Of a DNA stretch of 64,000 nt, positions 41,164 to 53,441 are shown piece after piece (positions within the stretch are counted from its first letter, which is position 1; each line of letters opens with the position of its first letter). The position numbers and the translations under genes are program-made. The notes beneath the pieces were generated by a model. The model was not told where the DNA came from. It worked only from the letters and a program-made list of their open reading frames with translations, and did no database searches. The stretch covers positions 27,722,159 to 27,786,158 of the forward strand of contig OY997645.1 of the NCBI GenBank assembly GCA_963921795.1, in the 5' to 3' direction. This DNA is from Nannobrachium achirus (lineage: Eukaryota; Chordata; Actinopteri; Myctophiformes; Myctophidae).

Positions 41164-41220
41164 AAAAGTAGCAGATCTACAAGCTCGCAACACGCTCTGA
41201 GCTTGTATATCTGCTATTTT
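41164..41220. repeat. Palindromic hairpin (copy F)
   Basis: AAAAGTAGCAGATCTACAAG and its near complement at the right, separated by CTCGCAACACGCTCTGA. Second hairpin in the same hAT-like element. Confidence 0.75.
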
Positions 41221-41306
41221 TCAATAGCTAAATTAAGGCCCCTCCACCTTGGGCCCTAGTAACTCAGTCCCACTTTTCCCCCCCTTGTGACGCCCCTGCT
41301 GAGAGC

Positions 41307-42755
41307 TTGTGTTGAGTGGAAGCTGTATTGTTGCTGCACTTCACCATGTGGGCCTGATTTAAAAAGGTTAACCACATACATCATTTGCATTTCTTTATTT
41401 CCCTCATCATTTTCCCTAATATTTTATTATTTTCAGATTCATGTGTTAGTGTTGCCACATACCCAGCCTGAATAGAGCAGGGCAGTTGATGCCAATATAT
41501 TTGTTCATTTGTTTTCTTTTCCACATTTTCTCTTGATAGTATCTTCACTGTCAAACAAGTGTGTATTCCAATATTAGGTAGACTGACAAGATTACCTTTA
41601 TTAATCTACACACATTTCTTGGCTCAACAAATTATCCTCAACAAATATTTACTGTGAGTCTGTGACTGTAGAGGAGTACATTACAGTTACAGTAATTTTC
41701 AACTGAAAAGTGCAATGAGGGATGAGAGATATGTACAGTACATGTATACATGTGTGTGTGTGAACTGGGTTTAAAACATTGCTGGTCCATCCATGTAGGT
41801 CATAGTTGGCCCAGAAGCCCTGATATCGATATTCCTTCTCGATACCAAGGGGTATACACCAAGGGTCTTCAAGAGGCTATTTTCAGCAAAGAGGTTTGAT
41901 GTAGGGAAAATAGCAGACAAAGTACAGAGTGAAAGGTCAAGTGTATTAAATATTGACGGTTCAAGTGGTTAAATGTCTGAAAACGATGATGCTGTCAAAC
42001 GATGAAACTATATGGAATCTCAGAAAAGGTTGTTGGGGTCCATGCTTCATCTCTCTCTCAACTAAGGGGTCCTTGGCCTGAAAACATTGAAGACCCCTGG
42101 TATACACCATGCCTTGGTGTGGTTCAAGATGATGGAGCTAGAACCTTCTCAAATGACAGCATTGTGTGGTGTAGAGTAATGGGATTAGTGCTTTTGTCTG
42201 CTCCGTTTTTTCTTTTCATTATTATTCACTCTGAGAAACATTTTACAAACAATTTAATTGTTTCGGTTTGAAATTCCAGAGCCATCCGTTCAATGCGGTG
42301 CATTCCATTCCTTGACAACGTAATGCATTCCAGAAGACTTTAAGAATCTCCATTAGAATTAGCCAGAAGCAATACAATGTCAGAGGAATGTTGTGATGCA
42401 AGGAGAAGACATGTTGGACCTCTTGATTGATGATCAGTTAATTAGAGAGTGATCAAACTGGACAGTACAAAGGATTGGTTTTACTGAGGGGTTCTCCCAG
42501 TATAGGTTTCAAAGTGGGGTCCGGGGATCCTTGGGGGTCCATGAGGAGGTTCAAAGGTAGATATTTCATATTCCATTCCAATTTCTTTCATTCTGGGTCT
42601 GCTACAAAAAACAAAAAGTTGCACCAGGTGCATTGACATGCATGCTGATGAATGAATTTGAATGGCTTATATTTGAGTAATAGCCTATGGTGTTTTTAAA
42701 TAAAACAAACTTTCAAAAAGGGTCAATTCTCTCAATATGAACTAGACAATGTGCT
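41307..42755. other. Intergenic, nothing recognised
   Basis: A short piece around 42505-42560 (AAAGTGGGGTCCGGGGATCC) looks like part of a dispersed repeat also hinted at near 42060. No gene seen. Confidence 0.4.
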
Positions 42756-44010
42756 CCTCGGAGCACAGGTCTCCGCCAGGTCAGGTTGGTTATTGTGGGC
42801 CAGCCATGTTCGAAATTCGCCAATCGGGATGGAATATGAAAAATCTGACGGATCTGTCAGATGTGTACCGATTTGCATGATGTTTGGACAAATAAAAAAA
42901 ATATGTCCATAAGAATGTTTTGCAAAAATCTGCCTCCTGGTGGCGCTATATAGGGCAATGTTAAAAGGATGCTATGTGTTCCTCAATAGTGCGAATGTGC
43001 ATGTAAAGTGTCACCACAATCAGACATTGCCTTCATGATTTGATGGCATTTTGTTCTAAACGGACCACTCCTGCAAACTTTATATGTCAATCTTACAATC
43101 TACAATTTAGGCATTTAGCAGACTCTTAATCCAGAGCGATTCACAATAAGCAAGTTAATAAATACATCAATAGATCAACATCAATACATCAAATGCGTAG
43201 AAATAGCAATCTAAGAAAAACTTAGATAGACCAAGCACGTATTCAGTAAAAACATACATGCTATTTAAATGACATGTACTGTATGGTCATCGAGGGTCGG
43301 CAAAGTGCTACGGAAAGTGCTATGGGCTAAGGTGAAGTATAAAGAGGTGAGTCTTCAGACCACGGTGGAAGCTAGGGAATGAGTCTGCAGTTCTATGTGC
43401 AACAGGAGTTTATTCCCCAGTTTGGGGGCCAGGAGGGCGAAGAGTGATGAGTAGATTGTTGTCCTAGGGTTTTTAGCGAGGATTCTGTCAGCTTCCTTGT
43501 GTTAGCTGATTTGAGTGAACGGGCGGGGCCGCGGGGTTGTAGGGTTCGATCAGGCTTTGAAGGGGCCATACCTTTGGCTGCTTTGAAGGCCAGCATCAGA
43601 AGGCCAGCTGCCCGCTACTCTGTTCGGGCAGCAACCGGAAGCCATTGGAGGGAGCGGAGAAGAGGGGAGACGTGAGAATTTTGGCTGGTTGAAGACCAAT
43701 CGTGCTGCGGCATTATGGATCAATTGGACACGCATAAGTGCACATGCCGGGAGGCCAGTGAGGAGAGAGTTAGTAGTCGAGTTTTGATATGACTGATGTC
43801 TGGATGAGGAGCTGGGCTAACTCCTGGGTGAGGAAGGGTCTGATCCTATGGATGTTATAGAGTGTGCCTTAAATCTTCGGTCAATCAATCAGGATGGAAT
43901 ATGAAAAATCTAACAGATCCGGCATGATCACGTGATTTGAATTAAATCTGAAGGAGTTATATATAAAAAAAATGTTTTACATAAGTCGGCCTCCTGGTTG
44001 CAAAACAGTC
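42756..44010. repeat. GCGCCACC / GGCGCTATA repeat interrupted by a LINE fragment
   Basis: 42756-43095 starts GTGCTCCTCGGAGCACAGGT and CCGCCAGG, then GGTGGCGCTATA; it resumes at about 43880 with CAGGATGGAATATGAAAAAT. The expected link CTTTG..CCAATC..AATCAGGATGG is broken by the block 43096-43880. Confidence 0.7.
43096..43880 (-). mobile_element. L2-like LINE 3' remnant, degenerate
   Basis: On the minus strand about 43735-43640 encodes LIHNAAARLVFNQPKFSRLP, the C-terminal signature of L2-like fish LINEs, then frameshifted text (PPMASGCCPNRV). The plus-strand left edge, TTTAGGCATTTAGCAGACTC, is a common end of such elements. Broken, not functional. Confidence 0.65.
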
Positions 44011-44540
44011 TGTTTGTGGTCAAAAATGAAATGGTCCCATTTGATTTGCCAGTAGACCAAACCAAACAGTCATACAGGCATTATTATAGACTGTTAATAT
44101 ATTTAAGAAAAAAACTAAATAGCTCTCAGCACAATGACTCTATCAGCACTCTACTTGCATCTACTCTAGTTACACCTACAGCCTAACGTAGTGCCCAAGG
44201 AACATTTCTAATTCTCAAGGCGCACTCATTATTGACACTTTCCACTCGCAATCAACATTTAGAAATACCCTAGAACCACTGTTCTAGGGTAAAAGCATCG
44301 TAATCACTGGCTTTTGTGTTACCCATTTTAGCTTTGCTGTCACTACTTTCAGATGAAGAGTGAAAGACTGTTGCTTAATAGAGAGCTTTACATTTTATTT
44401 TGACTTCATGATGTAGCCAATACACTGGGAATGTTTTGTAGCTAAATGAAAACCACCTGCATTTCCAAATTCTAATCTGTAGCTCACATTCTACTCAAAT
44501 ATAGGTCTCCATGTACACCACACGCACACACACGGGCACG

Positions 44541-44643
<103 letters not shown>

Positions 44644-44789
44644 TTTGCACTCAAATTCTATTACTTTGATCATGAACCAGTCTAGCATGTCTACAGTGCA
44701 GATGAATAACATTTATAATCACAGTATAATGATTAAAAAGAGGACAACTGATCATTTGTCTGCTCAACTTTCAATACACCAATATATCG

Positions 44790-45040
44790 TTGCTGTCCTT
44801 GTATGTCCAAAACCGTTCGTTTTGCATTTATCATTTAAAAAATGATTTAAACTAGTGAAAACAGCCGATCTACAAGCACACAACGCCTCGCAACGCGAGG
44901 CGTTGTGTGCTTGTAGATCTGCTGTTTTCACTTCTTTTGTGTGACGGCCTTGTATGATGAAGCAGGGTTTTTTACTTTGCAAAAGAACGTACCAATTTGA
45001 AACTTGGAGATGCGAGGTTTCCACTCGACAACGACAATAT
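44790..45040. mobile_element. Palindromic fold-back element with hairpin copy G
   Basis: The centre, 44854-44932, folds with 38-nt arms (AGTGAAAACAGCCGATCTAC... through ACACAACGCCTCGC) and one mismatch, loop CAAC. Outer ends ATATCGTTGCTGTC and ACAACGACAATAT are also inverted. Flanks are shared with copy D near 24730-24900, where the outer ends CGTCGTTGTCGGGTGGAAAC and its complement are clearer, so the two define one element of about 200-250 bp. Confidence 0.75.
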
Positions 45041-45439
45041 CCTGTTTTCTCAAAAAGGGATTACATTAGAATAAGACGGCTCATATTTCCCCAAAATGCA
45101 CAGCAATCTGGGGGAATGGTCAACTCCCGTCTCTGGTTTCAAAATAAGTCCACAGTAGACCTCTGCTACGCACCCTTCCCCCAACACCATTGTGGTGTGC
45201 CGAATCTGCCAATCAATGTTCCACAGGGGATCGAGGGCCCACATCAAAATGTAAAAGCAAACCAAAGTCCACAAGTTATGTTCTTGGTTGTTTTGGTGTT
45301 ATAGCAGCGAGGGACAGGTCTAGACTTTAATTCATCTTTTGCTTCTAGATAATTTATAGCAAACACAAAGTGGGCCAGCACCATAACATTATGATCAAAC
45401 TTCTTATGAATTGATTGGTAAATCAATTATGAGAAATTA

Positions 45440-46010
45440 GAAAACGTTTCGTGATTTATTGTATCTCTTAGTTCGGCATCTTGGGATGTCCAGTGTGTTG
45501 TTGTCATTCCTTGTTTGGCAACTAGACATCTCCTTTCTGGGGGGTTTGGGTTGTAGCCAGTTTCTGAAGTTGGAGTTAAACAGATTTAAGGCAAAGTCGA
45601 GACACAGTTGAGTTGAGTGCGCCACTCTGCTATGGTGCACAATGTGAGGATGTGGAGAGACTCTGTATACCCTGGGTACCCCTGGCCTATGATTTTGTAA
45701 GCCTGTTTCTGAACTCTTTCCAGTCTTTTCAGATGTGGAGCGATTGAGGTGCCTAGTAATACATTTTCAACTAGAAAAGTGTGAATCCCATGACCCCAGA
45801 GATAATGTGTACCAATGTGTGGGAGTAGCAAAAGTGTGTTTTGAAGAAAACGCAATAGGGCATCAAATGTACTCTGGCACAAGCAGGGCCTATAAATTGC
45901 ATCATGATCCAACAAATCCAGGGGGGAAAGATATTGATTCTAAGAGTTATAGGCCAAAACGTGTAGTGGGCTGTGTGGGCTGCCACCATGAGGAGATCTG
46001 AAGAATTCGG
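45440..46010 (-). pseudogene. Jockey-like LINE C-terminal remnant
   Basis: Minus strand: YLWGHGIHTFLVENVLLGTS, RLERVQKQAYKIIGQGYPGY, LCLDFALNLFNSNFRNW and IPRCRTKRYNKS are typical of the region following the reverse-transcriptase domain in jockey-group LINEs. Spread over two frames, so shifted at least once. Confidence 0.65.
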
Positions 46011-46089
46011 GATGGAGGTTTGTAGCAACTCATAGAGTTGCTACAGGGTTCTTCCTTGACTTAGCAGGAATGTGCAAGTAAAGTTTACC

Positions 46090-46290
46090 AGTAATCAATT
46101 ATGCAAAACAGCCAGCCCCACAAACTTTGAAAGCCAAACATAGCCAATTGGGAATGGAATATGAGAAATGTGACAGATACGTCTTGATCACGACTACAGA
46201 GATAATCTATAACGATTTGCGCAAGGTTTGGACAAAATCTCTATGAGTATAGTAACAAGTAAAACACGGCGCCCTAATGGCGATTAGTGA
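46090..46290. repeat. GCGCCACC-type repeat fragment
   Basis: AACTTTGAAAGCCAAACATA, GGAATGGAATATGAGAAATG, GGACAAAATCTCTATGAGTA match the family. Another fragment of it follows the fold-back at 47095-47270. Confidence 0.65.
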
Positions 46291-46486
46291 CCATCAGGTC
46301 ATCAGAGCTTCTAAATATGGCACAAACTTGTCGTCGTTGCAGTTGGCACAATAGATCTGAGGGAAAATGCGGGGGATAACTTCCTTATGGCGCTTGGTGT
46401 ACTTGCCCTGTAGTCGGGGGCCTTAGGGTTTGTTTGTGCTATCAGTCTAAAAGCGCCAAATTTTGCACAGATGTAGCCCAGGGCAT

Positions 46487-47018
46487 GCTCTAATGATTTA
46501 GCTAGGGCGCCCGAGTCGGCGACCTTCGGGGTCGCCACAGCGGCCAAATCAAGTTGGGCTTCCATCGACTTTCTATACAGGAGGAAAATACCTGTACCCA
46601 GAAAATAATCTGCTTTAAGTAGGATGTGAGGGGTCTAACTAGGGGTTTGTCATGATTCTGAATCCATTGCCAGCATTTGTTTTGCACCTAAAACATTCCT
46701 TGGGCTAAAAAGGGCCCTACAAAAGACCCACAAAACTGTGAAAAGTGATGACTCATCAGTTATCATCACTAAACCATCGTTTTATGGGGCCATTATCTGC
46801 CCAAGGAAAGTGTTTTGTGCAAAACAAATGCTTGCAATGGATTCAGAATCATGACAAACCCCTAGTTAGACCCCTCACATGCTTCTTAAAGCAGATTTCT
46901 TTCCCTCCTGTAGTACATTGTATAGAAAGTCGATGGGAGCCCAACTTGATTTGGCCACTGTGGCGACCGGCTACCCCGAAGGTCGCCGACTCGGGCACCC
47001 TAGCTAAATCATTAGAGC
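46487..47018. mobile_element. Large palindromic element, ~245-bp arms
   Basis: Left arm starts GCTCTAATGATTTAGCTAGG and the right end is its complement; the arms stay alignable for about 245 bases each (CCGAGTCGGCGACCTTCGGG, CCAAATCAAGTTGGGC, GGGGTTTGTCATGATTCTG, CATTTGTTTTGCAC) with a few small gaps. The two strands therefore show near-identical open frames that are not genes. Confidence 0.85.
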
Positions 47019-47094
47019 AAAAGCAGAAAATATTGATTCTTCAATGACCTAATGGGAGTTTCTCACCAATCTGTCCAGCTGTGCTTGTAACATG

Positions 47095-47270
47095 TCTTGC
47101 CCCTCCAGCAAACTTTGAAAGCCAATCGTAGTCAATCGGAATAGAATTCAAAACATTTGACAGATCTTGATCACATGACAACAGAGAAAATGTGTAACAA
47201 TTTGGGTAAGAATTTTGATTGTATGACCTGTGGTTATAGTCCAAAATGAATGTTTATAGCGCCACCGTGA
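47095..47270. repeat. GCGCCACC-type repeat fragment
   Basis: AACTTTGAAAGCCAATCGTA, ATCGGAATAGAATTCAAAAC and TTATAGCGCCACCGTGAAG. Confidence 0.65.
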
Positions 47271-47382
47271 AGCCTAGAGGGAATGTGCTTGCAGGATTTC
47301 ACTGCATGTAAATCCTCATAGCTATATGCACTAAGCGGACATGCCAAGTCTCATACAGCTCCACCCCGGGTTGGTGAGTCTG

Positions 47383-47605
47383 TTTCCTCATAGCTGAATG
47401 GTTAGGGACACCACCTGGGGAACCAGAGCCCCTGGTTGTTCCTGGTTCGATTCCAGGCCAGGGTAGCAATGTTGATGTGTGTCCCAGTCCTGAGCAAGAC
47501 TCTAAATCCCTAATTGCTCACACGCTCCTTGTGGGAAGCGAAGCAGCTGGGTTGGGCTGAAAATACTGAATTACCCCCTCGGGATAAAGTAGGTATTATT
47601 AATAT
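47383..47605 (+). mobile_element. tRNA-derived SINE
   Basis: RNA polymerase III promoter boxes are both present: box A TAGCTGAATGG at 47391-47401 and box B GGTTCGATTCC at 47444-47454, spaced as in a tRNA. The tRNA-like head is followed by a body with CTGAGCAAGAC and an end CCCCTCGGGATAAAGTAGGT, usual for fish SINEs. Not a functional tRNA gene: no closing acceptor stem seen. Confidence 0.75.
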
Positions 47606-47749
47606 TTGCTCAGATGCCCCACTATATCTAGGTGGAACGGGTGGGAGCTGGGAAGTGTTCTCTATGATTGCGTCCAGCTTCCTCAATGTACACACCTTAC
47701 GCTGAACTGGTGTGACATCACATTGTTGACTCAATGACCAAGACTGTCT

Positions 47750-48110
47750 GTTCTGGCAATCATATATGGACATCCCTGATGTCATCAATATTAAGCCCAT
47801 ATTTGGCATTGCCCATATGGTCGCTCCATATGGCCAAGACAGAATTCATTTGCAAATCAAGACTGCTGAATATCAACACCTGGATATCTATATATGAAGA
47901 CCACGACACTGACCTCATCAAACCCTTGATATCCATACATGGAGACGACTGGATCATCACTTAGATCTCCATATATGGAGCTGACCTCTACATCTGATTC
48001 CCAGATGATGCCCTGATAGACCAACCACTCAAATAGAATTCCTTTTATGCCCATCAATAATAATCCCATATCTGGAAATGCCCATATGGGCATTTTGTCT
48101 CAGTCTAACC
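47750..48110. repeat. CATATATGG repeat cluster
   Basis: CATATATGGACATCCCTGAT, GCCCATATTTGGCATTGCCC, TCCATATATGGAGCTGACC and related half motifs occur in both orientations. A further piece is at 48480-48545. Close by, at 48123-48141, GCGACACGA-C-TCGTGTCGC is a perfect small palindrome. Confidence 0.6.
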
Positions 48111-48544
48111 AGCGTGGTTGACGCGACACGACTCGTGTCGCATCACACAAGTCACACGTACTAGAAATTCTAGGAGGTGGGGCTGAATATTCCCAGAATT
48201 TGTCTTTTTTCACAGTACGGTTCCTGCAAATGTATTTCGCACTGGAAAAAATCTACGTCTTCCGCTCTGTCGGTTGTGCTCGCAATAAACATTAGCCAAA
48301 CAAAAACATGGATTCGGACAACGTTACACCTATTAAGAGTGAAGTTAAGAGCTATATTCTATTTTTGTTTGTTTCGCTGGGGGATGTGAACAGACCTGCA
48401 CCGCATGACGTAACTTCCCATAAGGCAGCATTTCCACCACAACTTCCAGAACAACGCACAGGGCAGGTCGTGCCCAGGGTGATCATCACCTGGATCTCCA
48501 TATATGAAGATCACGACACTGACCTAATCAAACCCTGCAAAAAT

Positions 48545-48720
48545 GTACCTCCTGGTGGTGCTATAAAAGGCTGATGTGAAAACTTTAGGGCAGGTTCTGC
48601 CCTGGCCTCCAGCTAGTGTGATTGGACAGTTTCATGCCGATCAGTCCAACCGGTGCAGGGGATTAGCTGTTCACAGACAGACATATACACAAAATGGATG
48701 GACCGGGGCAAAACATAGTT
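48545..48720. repeat. GCGCCACC-type repeat fragment
   Basis: CCTCCTGGTGGTGCTATAAA, then GTTTCATGCCGATCAGTCC and CACAGACAGACATATACAC, a common continuation of this family. Confidence 0.55.
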
Positions 48721-48828
48721 TTGGCCATGCCCACAGCCATGAATAATTCAAGGCAGTTTAGCACCTATATTACGCAGCGCTAGGGGCAATTACCATCCTG
48801 TATAAATAGCAACATTGCGCTGGACACG

Positions 48829-48859
<31 letters not shown>

Positions 48860-48863
48860 ACAC
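48829..48863. repeat. Poly-C then (CA)n
   Basis: About 17 C followed by a CA run. Confidence 0.9.
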
Positions 48864-49014
48864 AGTTCAAGTTAAGACCTTGCACCTGCCGTTAATTAGC
48901 GTTGTGAAAATAGGGCCTTAAGTGGTTCAGTATCGGTTGGTTCAAACCACTTTGGTCCAGTTGGGTGTAAGGAGCCACTAAGTCTGTTAGTGGGGCTTTT
49001 AGACTCTTATGCTG

Positions 49015-49199
49015 CATTCACACTACAGATATATAGTTGAACGTTTTGCTTGCTTGGTCAATGTTATCTCAATGGAAACCAGCTTTAAAGATACAGGACA
49101 CACACCAAACGAAGGTTTGGAAGCTTTAAAGCTGGTTTCCATTGAGATAACATTGACCAAGCAAGCAAAACGTTCAACTATATATCTGCAGTGTGAATG
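49015..49199. repeat. Near-perfect hairpin, 76-bp arms
   Basis: Left arm 49015-49090 (CATTCACACTACAGATATAT...) pairs with 49124-49199 over 76 bases with one mismatch; the loop is 33 bases. Both strands therefore read nearly the same 60-codon frames. Probably a fold-back MITE; if transcribed it would form one long duplex. Confidence 0.92.
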
Positions 49200-50160
49200 A
49201 GGCATTACTCTTGTGTTTCCCTGCCAGGGCACATGTCACATGTTTAATCTTAATTAAAGTTGATCTGTTTATTATTTCTTCCATGGACTTTCTGTAGAGT
49301 CAGAGGAACCAGGCTCTAGTTTGAAGTCTAATCCATGGCCAAATGTCAGCAAAAATAGCCATCACAGTAAATGACTACTACCACATACTTGTGATGTGGA
49401 CAGCATCTGACCTCAAAGTAGAATTGCAGATTTCATCACAGCAACACAGCACCTTGCTTTTCCATTCAGACTCCTCTCTGACACACAGAGATAGGCTACT
49501 TACAGTCTCTCGCCTTTGGACCAGTATGGAGCATCAACCAAATGCATGGTGGGCCATGCATGCACACATGGGCTCAGACATGGACAGTCTTTTATTTATT
49601 TAATTTAATCAGGATAAAATAAGGAGAGAGGAAAGTTTCAAAATGCACTTTGGAGTTAATCTACTTCTGTTGCCAGCTATGGACCTTGTGCAGTTACAGT
49701 GATTGTTACAAACTGATCAACAAGTCAACAAAACCATCAGTAAGATATCATGTATGAAGGATGTAGTCGAATGGTTCATCTGAAAAGACACATGAAGACT
49801 CATTTAGGGAAAGACGCTTTTAGAGTACAGTTTGTGAAAAATGGTTTACTCACAGGTACCATTTGAAAAGACCCATAGATGTCATATGGAGGAAAGAAAA
49901 GTGATGGGATTCAGATGTTAGGTGAACAGTAAACCCATACTTTTAAGAAGTCATCTTAGTTGACACATATCGCACTCGGATAAATGTATGATTCACTCTA
50001 TTCCAGAATGACAATGTCAGGGTATAGATACTTAACCACTTAAACCCCAGCATTCATATTCTGTACGTTCTCCTGCTTAATAATAAACTGGAATATAAAC
50101 AGATTTCTAACTTAATAAATGAGATTATAAAACTATTCTCTTTCAAAAACCAAAAAGAAA
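49200..50160. other. Intergenic, nothing recognised
   Basis: No coding frame or repeat identified. A phrase resembling a C2H2 zinc-finger linker is suggested near 49785-49870 but no zinc-binding residues line up. Confidence 0.35.
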
Positions 50161-50533
50161 AAGTATCATGGTCAGTATGTCAGTATCATGGTCAGTATCA
50201 TCGTCAGTATCATGTCAATATTATGTCAGTATCATCTATCTATTAAACCAGCAAACTCACTCACACACTCACGCTCTAACGCTCTAACGCTCACGCTTAT
50301 CTACGTTTATCTATTCACTCGCTTCAGCAACTGATCCCAAAGTTCACATGGTATTGGCCATTAGCATTATACCAACGGTGACGGAGCCCGAATTTCATTT
50401 CTCCTAAATTAAAGCTGTTTATTAGCGTTTTCTTAGCCTGTTGTCAGGGTTACGGTCCGTTCCTCCAGGCCATGGGATCTGTAGCCCCACACACACACAC
50501 ACACACACCCCTCTCTCTCACAGTTAGGAATGT

Positions 50534-50597
<64 letters not shown>

Positions 50598-50882
50598 CAC
50601 ATATTTTGGAGCACATATCTTAGAACGGGTAAGGTCTAGTATCAGTATAATGGTCAGTATCATGTCAGTATCATGTCAATATTATGTCAGTATCATATCA
50701 GTGTAATGGTCAGTATCATGTCAGTATCATGTCAGTATCATGTCAATATTATGTCAGTATCATATCAGTATAATGGTCAGTATCATGTCAGTATCATGAC
50801 AGTATCATGGTCAGTATCATGCCACTATAAAAGAGCACATAATCACATGCTGATTTGGCTATTAATAAACTACGTTAGTGTG

Positions 50883-50914
<32 letters not shown>

Positions 50915-50917
50915 TGT
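50160..50917. repeat. GTCAGTATCAT minisatellite in two blocks, with (CT)n and (GTGC)n
   Basis: Units like GTCAGTATCATG and GTCAATATTATG fill 50165-50236 and 50636-50822. Between and after are a CA run (50488-50509), a CT run (50535-50595) and GTGC units (50879-50917). Confidence 0.85.
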
Positions 50918-52200
<1,283 letters not shown>

Positions 52201-52204
52201 AGAC

Positions 52205-52783
52205 GCCTCACTTTCACTTCCCCTTTCCATAGGATGGTGGCACCAGAGTTCAGAAATAATCTGATTCTGGACTTGAGCAGCGCTTCTCTCTCCACCTCAG
52301 CTCTGCGAAAGCAATACACCAGGAGGTCGCACTTCTTCACGTGTTGAATAAATTAGCCGAACGTTACAGAGAGGGACGTCCATCTCGCAGCCCACGGTGT
52401 TCGGTTTCAGTCGGCGCGTCGCTGCAATGTCAATGTGTGTCAGTCTGACTGACTGACGGTGGATGCTCGCGATGCCGATAAGTTGATAACCTCCATCCCA
52501 ACATGTCATTGAACTAACAGGAGGAGAGAGGACAACTTTACTTTTCTTCAGTAGTCTGGCAAGAACGAGACGGGAAACAAAGGGGAGTTTTTTTTTCTTC
52601 CTGAGAACACTAAAAAACCCTATTGGAGCGAAGCGTTTGCAAAGAAAGGATATTACTTTTTGTTCAGAAATGGATATAATTTAGGAGTTTTGTTGCACTT
52701 TTGACTCTCACGTCATTGGACTTCGAAATCGCATTCGGATGCTGCTGGACCTGTTTTTTAAAAGACACAAGAAACAGATGCGT
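52205..52783 (+). other. dchs1: Probable 5' untranslated exon of dchs1
   Basis: CpG-containing, locally GC-richer sequence that ends in an excellent donor, CGT|GTAAGTG, at 52784. It is the only promoter-like block before the coding exon at 62194, and a non-coding first exon far upstream is the known arrangement in vertebrate DCHS1 genes. The 5' end is not determinable; 52205 is a guess. A short upstream frame starts at ATG 52739 and would stop at the TAA 62197-62199 after splicing. Confidence 0.45.
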
Positions 52784-53441
52784 GTAAGTGTCATCACATC
52801 ATAGCCTACCACATTTTGTTTTTTTGTAGATGTTATTCAAAGCCAGAGGCATAGGTTTTTCCTAATTTCTGTGTATGTGCAAAGACAACTAAAAACCAAG
52901 TCGCATTCACTCACAAACTGCAGGCCTGCGCCTGCAGTCCACTTAAATAAGTTTAAATGATAACTTCTGTTTATTAGTTTGGCTAAAAAAAAGCAGGTGA
53001 AAATGACAGTTCGTGTCATGTTAACGCGTCATTGTAATGCAATGAATCATACCTGCAACTCTTAACGGTGCAGCCTATGTTTCGTTTGCGCTGTGTAGGC
53101 TACACCACAAGATATCATGCCTAGATTTTTGAAGTTATATTGCTTTTAGCTTATAGGCTTGATTTTAAAAATCGTTTCATCTTCTTTACATTTTGCTTCA
53201 CCATCTTTCGACCTACAAAATCAAACCTAAACGGAGCGCTCAAAACATGATTCCACAGTTGCTTATTGTTACAGTTAGATATCATATCAGACCAATATGG
53301 GCCCCTACAAAACATTCCTCTCAAATTGGTTAATCTGTGGAATTCCATTGTGTATGGGGTGGTGCTGTGCTTTTGTGATAGAAAAGGTTACTGTCCTGTA
53401 GTTAGACCACTACCGTATGCCACTACGATGGCAAATATTGT

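Larger units (their letters stand above)
40706..41298. mobile_element. hAT-like MITE with 8-9 bp target duplication
   Basis: Left end CAGGGGTGTCGTACC and right end (complement) CAGGGGCGTCACAAGG. GCTGAGAGC is present at 40698-40706 and 41298-41306, giving an 8-bp duplication with one ambiguous base. Contains hairpin copies E (40841-40917) and F (41164-41220) and no open frame. Confidence 0.82.

Noticed and set aside
46502-47047. Two similar protein frames on opposite strands (QNHDKPLVRPLT...)
   Set aside because: They arise because the DNA is a palindrome; not a conserved protein.
47391-47460. Functional tRNA gene
   Set aside because: Box A and box B fit, but I could not close an acceptor stem, and SINE body sequence follows.
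49785-49870. C2H2 zinc-finger gene piece
   Set aside because: A linker-like phrase appears in translation but cysteine/histidine spacing is absent.
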